The translations under genes and the position numbers were made by a program. From Hippasteria phrygiana (taxonomy: Eukaryota > Echinodermata > Asteroidea > Valvatida > Goniasteridae), in the NCBI GenBank assembly GCA_037893225.1, contig JAZGUH010000023.1:136501-200500 (forward strand): a stretch of DNA of 64,000 bases, given 5' to 3'. Of the stretch, positions 1 through 10,500 are shown piece by piece (within the stretch, counting starts at the first letter, position 1; the number at the start of each line of letters is the position of its first letter). A model generated the notes under the pieces. It ran no database searches, was not told the origin of the DNA, and saw only the letters and a program-made list of their open reading frames with translations.

Positions 1-985
1 AAGACGTTGTGCTAAACCATGTCTTCCCAGATCCACCTTCAAAATGTTAAGTTCCGCCATGGTTATTCCATTGTTTGATTATTGTGATGTGGTCTAGTCC
101 AATTGTGCGCACTGTCATTCTGACAAGTTGCTAAAACTACATAATCGTCTTGCCAGATTAATCCTTAATGCTCATCCTAGAACACATATTAGTGACTTAC
201 ATGAGGCACTCTCTTGGTCATTACAATCTCGCTGGGAATGTCATAGTGTGTCGGGTATATAAATGTCTCAATAACCTCAGTCCAGCGTATCTCAGTGCAC
301 GCTTTGAAATGCCATCTAATACTGCAAATACTCGTTCTAAGTCGAACGTTTTATTACATCTGCCCACTGTTCCCAAAAGAAATGCCGCCAAGCACACATT
401 TGAGTATTGTGGGACCCTGGGATTGAACAACTTAACCACAACTCAGCGAAAGGCTAAGTCTTTAAATGTTTTTTAAAGCTCTTTTAAACTGATTTTGTTT
501 GCAATTTTCTTTTTTAATTTTTCACTTTAAATATTTCATCCAGTTTTTACTTTCTGATATTTTAGAGACTACCTTGGTTTACTCGAACTAATTAATTTTT
601 ATCTGCTATTATTGTTTTGCATGCCGTTTTTATTTAACATTGCGTTTTAATTTTTCATTTCTTGCTCATTATTTTTATGTGAAGTCTTTTTATTGGTTAT
701 CATGATTTTACATATTTTGTTTTCTTTTGCTTTTCGTGTTCCTTTAGGATTCATGGACTTTCAAACTGCTTTCAATTGAGGATTTGTTTTATTTGGACAT
801 TTTGTGGTTTTAGTCTATTTCTTCTCTAAAATGGCCCTTTAAATTTGATTTCTTATTTTTTTTTTATTGTATTTAATTTCTTAAACTGGTTTTTAATTGA
901 AGCAGGGCCCTTATTAAAAGCAGTTTGTTTAACTGATAAGGCCACCCAGATTAAATAAGACGGCAAATAAATAAGTAAACAAATT
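1..985 (+). mobile_element. Decayed 3' end of a LINE (CR1/L2/Jockey-like reverse transcriptase C-terminus plus 3' UTR)
   Basis: From the left edge to about 475 the + strand reads as the C-terminal part of a non-LTR retrotransposon reverse transcriptase: the FDYCDVVW-type block, then LQ/LH-N-R-L-A-R-L-I-L, then YKCLNNLSPAYL. The first part and the part after about 245 lie in different frames, so at least one frameshift breaks it. After the stop near 474 comes an AT-rich stretch, ending in a short AAATAAATAAG-type simple repeat at about 963-982, as at the 3' end of many CR1/L2 elements. The 5' part lies outside the window. It is a dead fragment; the exact clade is not certain. Confidence 0.75.
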
Positions 986-1215
986 TTTCATAATCGAAGG
1001 CAAAATGGCCGTGCCCTAGAAAATCTTAAATTTGAGGCCTGCTACACCTAACGATGAAAGCTTAGTGACACCTGCTGTGTCAGCTGCCTTATAAAGGTGA
1101 TGGTACTGTAGAAAGCACCTGCCATATTTTGGACAGCACATGAATATTCAAACATTTATAATTGTTGATGCATAAATCGAGGATTGGTTGAACCCTGTAA
1201 ATTATTTAATTACAG

Positions 1216-1249
1216 AAATCGCCTGGCGAGAAAGGAAAAAAGCCCTCGG
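1216..1249 (+). CDS. Possible 34-nt coding exon of an unrecognised gene
   Basis: A short segment sits between a good acceptor (TTAATTACAG) and a good donor (GTAAGC). Read in the frame that joins the candidate exon at 2016 it encodes a Lys/Gly/Pro-rich peptide and ends in phase 1. I do not recognise the protein. The support is only splice-site quality and phase agreement, so it could be chance. The 1250-2015 stretch between the two exons shows nothing else I can name. Confidence 0.3.
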
Positions 1250-2015
1250 GTAAGCTTCCGATTCTTTAGTCCCTACCAAAGAGGTTGCTGGATTTTTTTT
1301 TCCTGCAATGGATCATGACTTATTGACATGCCATGTATGCTTGGAACTGATCCAACTGTTGGTACTGCATGTTGAAGCGACAACAAAATGTTAGAAAAAT
1401 GATCAATAAGTAAACCTCTTTATGATGGTCAATATTGTCCTCCTGCAGACTGTAATCACAGATAGATCTGCGTATTTTTCCTAGTGTCTGCAAAAAACAA
1501 TCGGACAAAACATGTTCTTGAATCTGCAGGCATGTTTGCATCGCCATGATTCTTTTGTTGTGGCAATGTTTAGTTTTGGCAGATCTTGCGTAATGACTGT
1601 ATAACACTAGCAGGATAATTACAGAATCATATTCTATTGTCTTTTGTAGTATCAGCAGGCCTCTGGCATACAATGGCACGCCAGAATCACATCAAACAAA
1701 ATACATGAGGGACTGAAGGAGTATGTCATACAATGTGACCCATCTTCATACATGGACAGACCAATGCTTTTTTGTCTAGAGTTAAATTAGGTTTTGATGT
1801 GACGCTGGAATGCCTCTCAATCTGGGGTAATAAGGTTTCGTAAAAGTGTGGTATTAGTATGGTTCTAAATTATATAATATAGAATAATAACCACTATCTA
1901 ATCTTTTTTGTTTGGGGGTGTTTCCCCATATTTTGTTCAGTTTTACCAAACTGTAGATTTATCCCTTCATGCCTATTACTGAACTGTATAGGTGTTATTG
2001 TTACAACTAATACAG

Positions 2016-2158
2016 GAACACGAGATGAAGAGGATGAAGCCATTTATGACACGGAGCAAAAGCAGCTGGGAAAGCCGACTGTGAGAAAGCTCACCCCCAG
2101 ATTCTTCAGTCTAGATCGTGGAAAGATATCAAAAATTTGGTTCGAAACCACATTGTAA
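2016..2158 (+). CDS. Possible (terminal) exon of an unrecognised gene
   Basis: After an acceptor (CTAATACAG) the sequence is open for 46 codons in the frame set by the exon at 1216, then reaches TAA at 2156-2158. The peptide begins acidic (TRDEEDEAIYDTEQ) and becomes basic (RKLTPRFF). A donor-like GTAAGC overlaps the stop at 2155, so this could be an internal exon ending at 2154 instead. No family was recognised. It lies upstream of SHOC2 on the same strand, separated by about 5 kb of repeats. Confidence 0.3.
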
Positions 2159-2448
2159 GCAAAATAGCCGCAGAAAGCAGCACACGGTGTAATTTTCCTT
2201 ACATGTAAGTACATGCCTTAGCTTCAGCTGTTTGATAGGCACACACAGCTCATGCCATAGTTATCCAAGTTGGTGCAACAAAATAAGAAAAACCTTGAAA
2301 AAGTTAAATTGACGGAACTTAAAGTGGCCATGCATGTTTCTTTGATTTTCATACTGGCAAGACATATTTCTATACAGGTATATGGAAATGATTGCCAGTA
2401 TAAGATACAGATTAGCACATCCCGAGATGTTCATTAAAACTTCTTAGC

Positions 2449-2630
2449 ATGTTTGGATGGGACTCAAACCCACGACTTCCAGAATACTAGACAGACTTCT
2501 TGACCACTCAATCACAGAGCTTGCCCGAGTGCACTTGGAAATTTTAAGGCAAGCTCGGTGTTCAAGCGGTATAAGACGTCTGTCTTGTATTCAGGAAGTC
2601 GTGCAATGTTAGAGTCCCACCCAAGCGCAC
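2449..2630. repeat. Inverted pair of tRNA-derived SINE heads
   Basis: The segments 2449-2530 (- strand) and 2549-2630 (+ strand) are diverged copies of the same tRNA-like sequence in head-to-head orientation. They share the series GCAAGCTC, GGTCAAG/GTTCAAG, AGTCTGTCT, TATTC.GGAAGTCGTG and AGTCCCA.CCA. The B-box-like GGTTTGAGTCCC survives on the minus copy only. Both are too degraded to be functional tRNA genes. Confidence 0.5.
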
Positions 2631-2758
2631 ACAGACGTGGGTCACATCGTGCAAGTTGAGTGTGATCCTAGGTTAGCCGCGGTCCTGCGTTTATGGCTTC
2701 TGACTGGCACCCCCGAGCAAGGTACATGTATTTGGCTGTTCAGGATTACCACGACATA

Positions 2759-2860
2759 GGGCTGGATGGCTCATCAGTTGGTATGAATCAATTCTGGCGG
2801 CTCGGATTCGAATCCCAATTCAGCCAAAGTTTCTTTTCTCAATTCTTTTTTTTTTTTTTT
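2759..2860 (+). repeat. tRNA-related SINE head with poly-T run
   Basis: The segment shows an A-box-like GGCTCATCAGTTGGTA and a B-box GGATTCGAATCCC with the spacing of a tRNA-derived promoter, closed by CAGCC complementary to the GGCTG start. It is followed by a run of T at about 2849-2860. It is best read as a SINE head rather than a tRNA gene because the anticodon arm is not convincing. Confidence 0.45.
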
Positions 2861-5314
2861 GAATGAGAGCCATTCATTTTTCTTTCATCAAGTAAAATAA
2901 TAATCCCTAAAAATTACTTGTTTAGGACAAGCATTAAATCCAATCATATATTCTGCCTTTAAAGGCAATATACATACATGTAATTGTAATTGTTGTAATT
3001 TTCTATACTATTTTTAAAAAAATTAAAATACATTATCCTTTTTGTATTGCCATTTAAAGTTTAAATAGAGTGAAGGACATTTTAATTAGTTTTTAATTAG
3101 TCGATCCAGTTGTATAATCCCGGCGTAGCCTATACCTGTCCTGAGCGGGCAATGTTTCAATTTTGGACCCTGATCATAAATAGTATGCCGACTTTCAAAA
3201 CAAAACATTACAATCGACAGCGGTGACAATAAACGCCCCCCGGCCCCCTCGACGTTCGACTTTTATACTAATAACGTCTTATGATTTTCCTGACCAGATA
3301 TTTAAAAATAGAAGACGAGGCCGCCATTAGGTTTTTCCACCCATAACCATTAAAGATTGTCGAGGATTCCCATCCCACCCCCCCCCCCCCCCCCCAAAAA
3401 CAAACGAACCCGGGGGAGACGCGCGGACAGCTCGGTGGGTTTGGGGGATATAGAGCTATATGGAGCATCGGAGGTATGGGGGAGACTTATTTTTGTAAGA
3501 AATTGATAGTGCACGCTGTTTTCCCTTTACTGTTTGATCTGTGACTATAGCCTAGGCAGCGGAAAGGAAAATTTGAAATATACATCTTCCTTGCTGACAA
3601 AATTTAAGATTTATCAAAGATCCTAGAAGGTGAAGATCGGTCACCTGGTATATTTTTGTACATTGCCCAATGAAATTCTACGACGTAATTTTTTTTCGAC
3701 TATGGGGAAGGGCGCCCCCAGCGATTGATTAGGCTGCAGTGAATCCATACGAGAATGTAGTATCGGGTGTAAAATGCGAGCTAGATTTTCATTGAAGAAA
3801 CAAATAAAGGAAGAAGTAAATGGATTGATAATATCACGGAGGTACCTCCGTTATATTACATGTAGTTGCGTGTTTTAGTGATCTACTGATTTCTATAAAT
3901 CAAGGAATTCATTTGTACAATGTCATTTAGTTATGCGATGAGACCAGCCAATACATGAAATTTTGTTCACGTGTGAAAACCAGACTGAAATGTTAAGATA
4001 TTGGTTTTAAGTTGGCAGGTATCAGATTTTATTTATTCCTCATAGGTGGATTTTTTTATGTATAAAAACATCTTTGTTTTAACGGGAAGTCCATATTTGT
4101 ACTTGAGCGATTTAATGAAGCTAAATGAAGCATCCGAAAAATAAATGAAATCAAACTTTGCTCCACTCGAGAAGTGTTAATTTCTGTCAATGTTTCAGTA
4201 GTAATTCTCATAACTGCTACTTCAGACAGTCGGTAACAAAATAAGACATATAATAGTTTTGTTATTATCATTGAAGATGAATAACATTGCAATCAATAAA
4301 TATTATAGTAAATAGCAACAGTTTTATTCTGTATTTGGAAATATTTTTTAAAGAACAATTTCTGTGAGAAATAATTTAGTTTTGTGCCATAAGTACATTT
4401 ATATTTGTTTTTAATGATATTTGCAAAAAGTGGCTCCCACAATTGAATTGAATTAAATACATGTTTCACAAATTCAGAATTAGAAAATAAATAAATACTG
4501 TAAATAACGTAAGAAAGAAACAAAAAAAGGGGAAAGAGACATTATGTAATGTTAAGACCAATCCTTGCCAGATTTTGTTGGAGGTGTCATTTTAAGATGC
4601 AATTATTATTTCAGTGCCGAGCACAAATCTTCGTTTTTTTCCTCCATTATAACACAGTATTGTGAACTATATACAGAACACTTCGGTTGGTCGCAAGTTT
4701 GAGGCCTTGGGGCCTTCCCCATGAGCAACTACTTCCTGTTCAGGGGCGGATCTAGCTTTTCATTGGGGGATATGTGCATTCACCCAGCAAACGTTCCCAC
4801 GTACGGGTCCGGGGGTATATATATGCCCCCCCCCCCCCCCCCCCCCATCTGCCACATATGCTGTTTCACTTTTTCAGCGGAGTGTCCGAGATCTTATCTC
4901 GAGGTCAGGAAACCAGGCTACAAAAGACGTCATCAGGTCACTGCGCGGGAAGAATGCGCAGTTACACGTATCGCCGGTACCCGGCAAATTCACACAATTT
5001 CCTTACAAGTACACAATCCTTTTGAGTACCAGTCAAGTCTCACCCTGCCTTGCAGCGTAATCTGTGATTTTAGACAAGTTTAGATTTTCCTCTAAAAGAA
5101 CTGATCTCGAGTTCAGGAAAATTCTGCAAAAATAACACATTTTGTGGCTGCTGTTTTGCCGTGAAAGAAAAGTGGTAAGTTTAGTTTTGGGAGTGCACTT
5201 TGAATGAATCTTTAATTTGCTAAGAAAGGTATTGAACAGTTCAATTGCACAAACTCAAAGTGTTAAAAAATATACGATGGGTAGCTAGCCTACTCTGGCC
5301 GGTTGACCTACCCC
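2861..5314. other. Repeat-rich intergenic stretch, no gene seen
   Basis: AT-rich sequence with poly-C runs at 3378-3395 (18 C) and 4826-4846 (21 C). The second run lies downstream of a CAGGGGCGGATCTAGC motif at 4740, which resembles the end of the element at 27825-28087. The open frames here are short, and the proline-rich ones are poly-C translations. I see no supportable exon. Confidence 0.5.
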
Positions 5315-6416
5315 CTACCCTAGAACTATGGGGCTCCTACCGGAACCCCATAGAAAGAAGCCTATTTTTCCCATAGGCTAGTAGTACAGCAAGAATAAGA
5401 AAGTCATTTCCATGCACTCCAGTTTCTACCGTGCGCACGAAAACCGCTACACAGTTTTCCCCAAAAATCCGTAATATCATCATCTACAAAACAGAGTACA
5501 TCCTCACCTTGTCATGCTTGTGTGTAGTCCGAGTATTAACTTGGGCCCTTTATCGCCTTTTTTAACATTTGGACATGATCCGGCGATAGTATGGTCAAGG
5601 CAATAGTGTGATCGGCTAAGAATTAATCAAATTTGTCTGAAGACCCAACAAAAACATCAAATTTCACCCTTAACTTAAGTTAAAACGGCCACCAATACCA
5701 GAGCTCACCCACTTACCATTACTTAGCCCAATTTTCGAAAAGCAAAGGAAACGGGAATAAGAATGTAATTTTCAATGATTTTCATATTAGAGTCAAGTGT
5801 ATTTGTTCTCATTCCAAAATGACTTTTCCAACCTAAGCAGACTTCTCTTATAAATTCTATGACATCGTTTTTTGTAATTTTGAAATTTTTATTGTGGTAG
5901 AAAATGCACGCTTTACAATTACAGCAGTTGCCATGTGAATCAATGCGGTTTTGCGTGTTTACTGCATGTCGCGGTGAGCGGCCATCTTTATTTTCGCATT
6001 GCGTTTTGTCGTCCTCAAGGCCGCTTTACCCCAAAATGTCCCTCAACAACTAAAACCCTGCCCTTTATCTACATTTTTTGTTGTACGACATACCTGTTGG
6101 TTTGTAATGTCGCTAACTAGTTTGGCATTTCCAGTAACCTAAAAGTGGATTTTTGTTCCCTTATAGGAAACAGGGCCCTACACTACACAATCGCCCAAAA
6201 ACCGCTGCAAAGTTCACCAGCAAAATCTGTATTTTACTTATTTACATCCTTACCGAGCTTGCATCAAGCAAAAGATCGCTATAATCGGTGCCAATTTGCT
6301 GCGGTTTTTGTGTGCATGCTGCATGAAAATCATTGAAAAATTACATTATTATTCGTGCTGTAGTATCCTGTGGGAACATTGGGCTTCCGGTAGGAGCCCC
6401 ATAGTTTTAGGGGTAG
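5315..6416. mobile_element. Non-autonomous element with ~30-bp terminal inverted repeats
   Basis: The left end (CTACCCTAGAACTATGGGGC, 5315) and the right end (complement of GCCCCATAGTTTTAGGGGTAG, ending at 6416) are inverted copies that continue through CTCCTACCGGAA. A second, weaker inverted block (TAGTACAGCAAGAATAA versus its mirror near 6350) lies inside. No transposase is visible in the interior. It is probably a MITE-like or deletion derivative; the superfamily is not assigned. Confidence 0.55.
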
Positions 6417-6483
6417 AAAACAAGATACGCCACCAAAACTGCAAGGAGGATTTTGGAGGATTGAGGTGGGTTAGGGTTAATGT

Positions 6484-6958
6484 TTAAAGGCAGTGTACAT
6501 GATTGGTCATTGTTGCAATTTAAAAAAATGGGCGGATTTGGGGGTTAGTATGTTATATGAAAATATCGTTCCATTGACCGGTTCAAAGTTTTGCGTTGTT
6601 GGATGGCGAATAAACCGAGAGAAAAATGGCGCTCGTTTTCAACCGTCGGGCGGATGATAGCCTTTAGTCAAGGCGCGCGTGGCTACCTCGACACGTGACG
6701 CGCCCTGAATGCCAGCATGTCCGGGGCGCGCCACTAGCCATGAGCCTTGACTAAAGGCTACAGGGCAGTTTCCCAACGATTTCCAGCTGGAAATCGTTGG
6801 AAGACGATATAAATTTCCACTAATCTTGATGACAGCACACCTGGTGCCATAATTTCACAGGATGATTGAGACTACTATTAACTTAGTCTAGTACGGTATT
6901 TCGAAATAATTCAGTAAAAAAAAACTGAAGAATTACCAATCGTGTACACTACCTTTAA
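6484..6958. mobile_element. MITE with TTAAAGGCAGTGTACA-type termini and nested palindromes
   Basis: Inverted ends: TTAAAGGCAGTGTACATGAT at 6484 and the mirror of TTAAAGGTAGTGTACACGAT ending at 6958. Inside are a perfect 17-bp inverted repeat (6658-6674 with 6744-6760) and a perfect 28-bp palindrome at 6773-6800 centred on CCAGCTGG. It has no coding capacity and lies just upstream of the SHOC2 first coding exon. Confidence 0.65.
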
Positions 6959-7379
6959 AAACAATTTCTTTTTATACAGGATTTACATGTAACTGTAAGA
7001 AAATACATTTATGCTACATGACCTACATATATTGTACACCATCGATGTATGTACATGTAGACAGTACTGAAGGTATCTGCCATTCCAGCACGTACCCCAC
7101 TGATGTAGTCTACCACCAACAGGTTTCATCAGGCTTTTACTGTGGGATCGAGCTGCTAATGAACGTTGCGTGAACAGTGTAGCACAGCAACTGATGTGTA
7201 ATTTGGTGACAACCCTAGACACTATTTATATGTGGTGACTTCAGAGACGGGGAGTTCTGAACTACAGAGATTGCTTGTGACGATACGTGATTTGTTCTGT
7301 CCGTGATGGATTATAATTCTATGTAGACCTTGGTGAAACGTATTGTCACTCGTGACCATTGAACCTTGGTTCTTGACCT

Positions 7380-7523
7380 ATGAGCAAGATGAGTGCGGCG
7401 AGCAAAAGCGAGAAGCAGAGTGCTACACCCGAGAGCAGTAAGAAACAGGTGACTGTTAAAGTATCAGACAACAATATTAAGAACACGGGGAAGAAGAAGC
7501 CAAGATCATCGCACCCAGATGTG
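7380..7523 (+). CDS. SHOC2: SHOC2 coding exon 1 (N-terminal tail)
   Basis: Starts at ATG 7380 (a second ATG lies at 7389) and encodes a Lys/Ser-rich, probably disordered tail ending in [11 protein letters not shown]. The best exon end is before GCAAGT at 7524, a GC-type donor. The alternative GT two bases earlier is weak and would break the frame. It ends in phase 0, which fits exon 2. Confidence 0.75.
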
Positions 7524-10500
7524 GCAAGTATATTGCTGTTATTGCAGGGTTGAATTCATGTATTTTTACTATCCTGGCAAACAGATGCACGCTCCTCAAA
7601 TTTACCGTCTAAAGTTGCCCAGCAAGCTGGTGAAAAAAATAGGATCCTGCATTTTTTTTTTTTTATTGGAAGAAGTGTAAAGCTTCAGGCTACATGTATT
7701 AAAACATCATTTGGGCTATTAAAAGGTAAAACTTGGGAAAGATTTTACTTTAATACCCCTACCAAAATCAGTCAGGAACAGCAAATCTTGGAAACTAACT
7801 ATCCATCTGTGTTCAGAATTGTATAAACACTTGGCACAACCTTTAAATTTGAGAATTTTGTAAGGAAATTTTTTTGAAATACAGGGAAGAAAGTTTGTGT
7901 TTTCTGTGTTAGATTTTTCTTGGCACAGTGTATGGTCACTCAAGTCTCAAAGTGTTCACATACATGTTGATTTCTGCCTCATTTTTTACAGATTTTGCTG
8001 ACATAAATCTTGAAATAGCTGGTTGTGCCACATGTTTAGACAGTTGTTTTCAAGGAGGGTTGGTTATTTTGTAAGATTTTGCTGTTCCTGATCCATTTTG
8101 GTGAGGGGTATTAAAGTAAAATCTTTCCAAAACGTGCATTTTGATCATGTGCTTTCCACGAGGCATGTAATCCAAGTGCGGACGCACGGAAGAATAACCA
8201 CAATGGAATGTTAACAATCTCGCATGGTAACTTTTGACAACAGTTAGTCTAATGCGAATGTGGCTTAACATGATAGCAGTACAACTGCAAAGTTTGCTGG
8301 CACCCAGCAGTGTTCTTCTGCGAAAGATGTATTCACATTGAGTCAGTGTCTCCAGATGGGCTGTACACTGATTTTAGCAGTTATCATCAATTCATCATGT
8401 TATATTGTCATTTCTTTATACTCAGGGAAACACAATTTTGTTACTTGAACAATGAGTCTACAAACATTCTCTGTGTTAGACGATGGAAAGATGAGTGCAT
8501 ATTTTTTTGACCATACTTGTTTGGTTTGTTCCCTGTTCACCCACCCCCCCCCCCCCCCCCCAGGACTTGAGTAAAGAGTTTGGCCGGTGTAAAGAGCGAG
8601 GAGATACAAGACTTGACTTAAGCAAGCAGTCGGTGAGTTTGTCAAACTGTCCCGTGTACCTCTCCCTATAATTATGTGTACCTCTCCCTATAATTATGTG
8701 TACCTCTCCCTATAAAAGGCATTGTTGGTAGTCAGTACAGTGGAACGCCGCTATACCAAACATTTTGCTAAACCGAACACCATCTTTGGCTCCCAAATTT
8801 TGTTTACAAAACTTACCGAACATTGTTGAAAAAAAGCAACAGATTAAAAAAATGTACTGGTCATTTGGGCTGTTTGGAATTCCCAAACGGCCGCAGCTTT
8901 ATGTTGAAGAGTGACAGGTGGCTATTATTACCCAAGGAATAGAAGGGAAAGCCAACTGTTGCTTCAGAATTTGGTAAGCTTAGAAAGTATGAAAATGTAA
9001 TTACATAATTCAATGGCTGGTACATGTTTAACGTCGTTCTAAAAGTAACCGGCGGCTGAAAATCGCTATACCGAACAATCGCGATGTTCGTTATAGCAGC
9101 ATTCCGCTGTATTGGTCTTATTTTCAAGAATGTCTCATTCTTTGAATCCATCCAGTAGAATAATCCAAACATTGTAGAAATACATACACTCTTGTAAGCA
9201 TTTTTGTTGCACATGATGCATGGCCACATGATGAAACCGTGCTCTCGACAAATGGACGTCTTTCATCAGCCTGATGTTTAGAGACTTTCATTGCATTGTA
9301 ATGTCACAACGGGAAAACTTTTTGAGTGATGTGCTTTCCTTAACCCCAACTACCCTAACTACCCAAGCCTTACAAACTCCAACAGCAGGTTTTGTCTAAT
9401 TTCGATGGGTTCAGTACTGTAAGGCCTTGGCACCATTACTTTACATGGAGCTATGACGCCCCAATTTGTCTAAGTCCAAAGAATGTACATAGGTACATTT
9501 TATACAGCAGTGTTGGATTTTGACAGGTTGAGAAACTCTCCTACATTGTCCTAGTAGAAATGCCTAGGGGGTTAGGATTAAACAAACCTACAATGTAACA
9601 TTTAATTTGTTGACCGTTGGTATTCCTTATTCCGTTAGATTCCATCGTTACCAAGTTCTTTGAAAGAGGTAAGTATAGACACAAGCTTCCTCTTGCTCAA
9701 ATACATTTTGTGAGCTCCAGGGCTGAGATTTGTCAGGATTTTTCCTGATTTTTAGGATTTTTCGTCGGGATCTCAACATTTTTTAAGAATCTCTTTTGCA
9801 ATCTGGAATTCTCGAGATGTTAATAATACAAACTATACACGTTGATCTGGGGTTCCCATGTATTTTTCGTGGATTTTTTTATTTTTGACCAATCTCACCC
9901 CTGAAACTCATTTACCTATCACTATGCCATCTTATGTGCATTTGATGAAAACAAAACTTTAAGAGTAATTTGGTATGCTTTATGCTGCATTGTGTGATGT
10001 ATTTTGTACTATAATCGCCTTGTAAATTTTTAATTGGAACATACAGACTAATACATCAAGGGCAGCCAGCCATGCCAACCAGTTGTTTTCAAAACTTAGG
10101 TTATTTATAGGATTGCCTTATCGTAAGCCTAATGTCCTCTCTGCAAATGTTTAACTCTAACATTCTCCATTATGCCTGCCTCAAACTTTCTAACAGTATT
10201 GTGGTGCTGCAAGTGCAACATTTAAACTAAAAACTGTCTGTTTCTTTTTAGTTGACACAGTTAAGAGAGTTGTATCTCTATGGCAACCGTTTAAGCAGCC
10301 TCCCACCGGAGATCGGTCATTTGAGTAACCTTGAACAGTTAGCGTTAAACGAGAACTCATTGACAACACTACCAACAGAACTCAGCAAACTGCACAAACT
10401 CAGAGTACTGGATCTCAGACACAACAAACTCAAGGAAGTAAGTCTTAAGCAGCTTCTAAGCACACAATAAGTCAGTTCGGTATTTCAACTGTGCATGTGC

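Noticed and set aside
2549..2630. Functional tRNA gene
   Set aside because: The B box and anticodon arm are degraded and it pairs with an inverted relative, so it is a SINE head.
4721..5083. Proline-rich open frames of 83-120 codons
   Set aside because: They are translations of a 21-C run with no splice, family or codon support; the same applies to frames at 13604-13947, 21637-21987 and 27712-28014.
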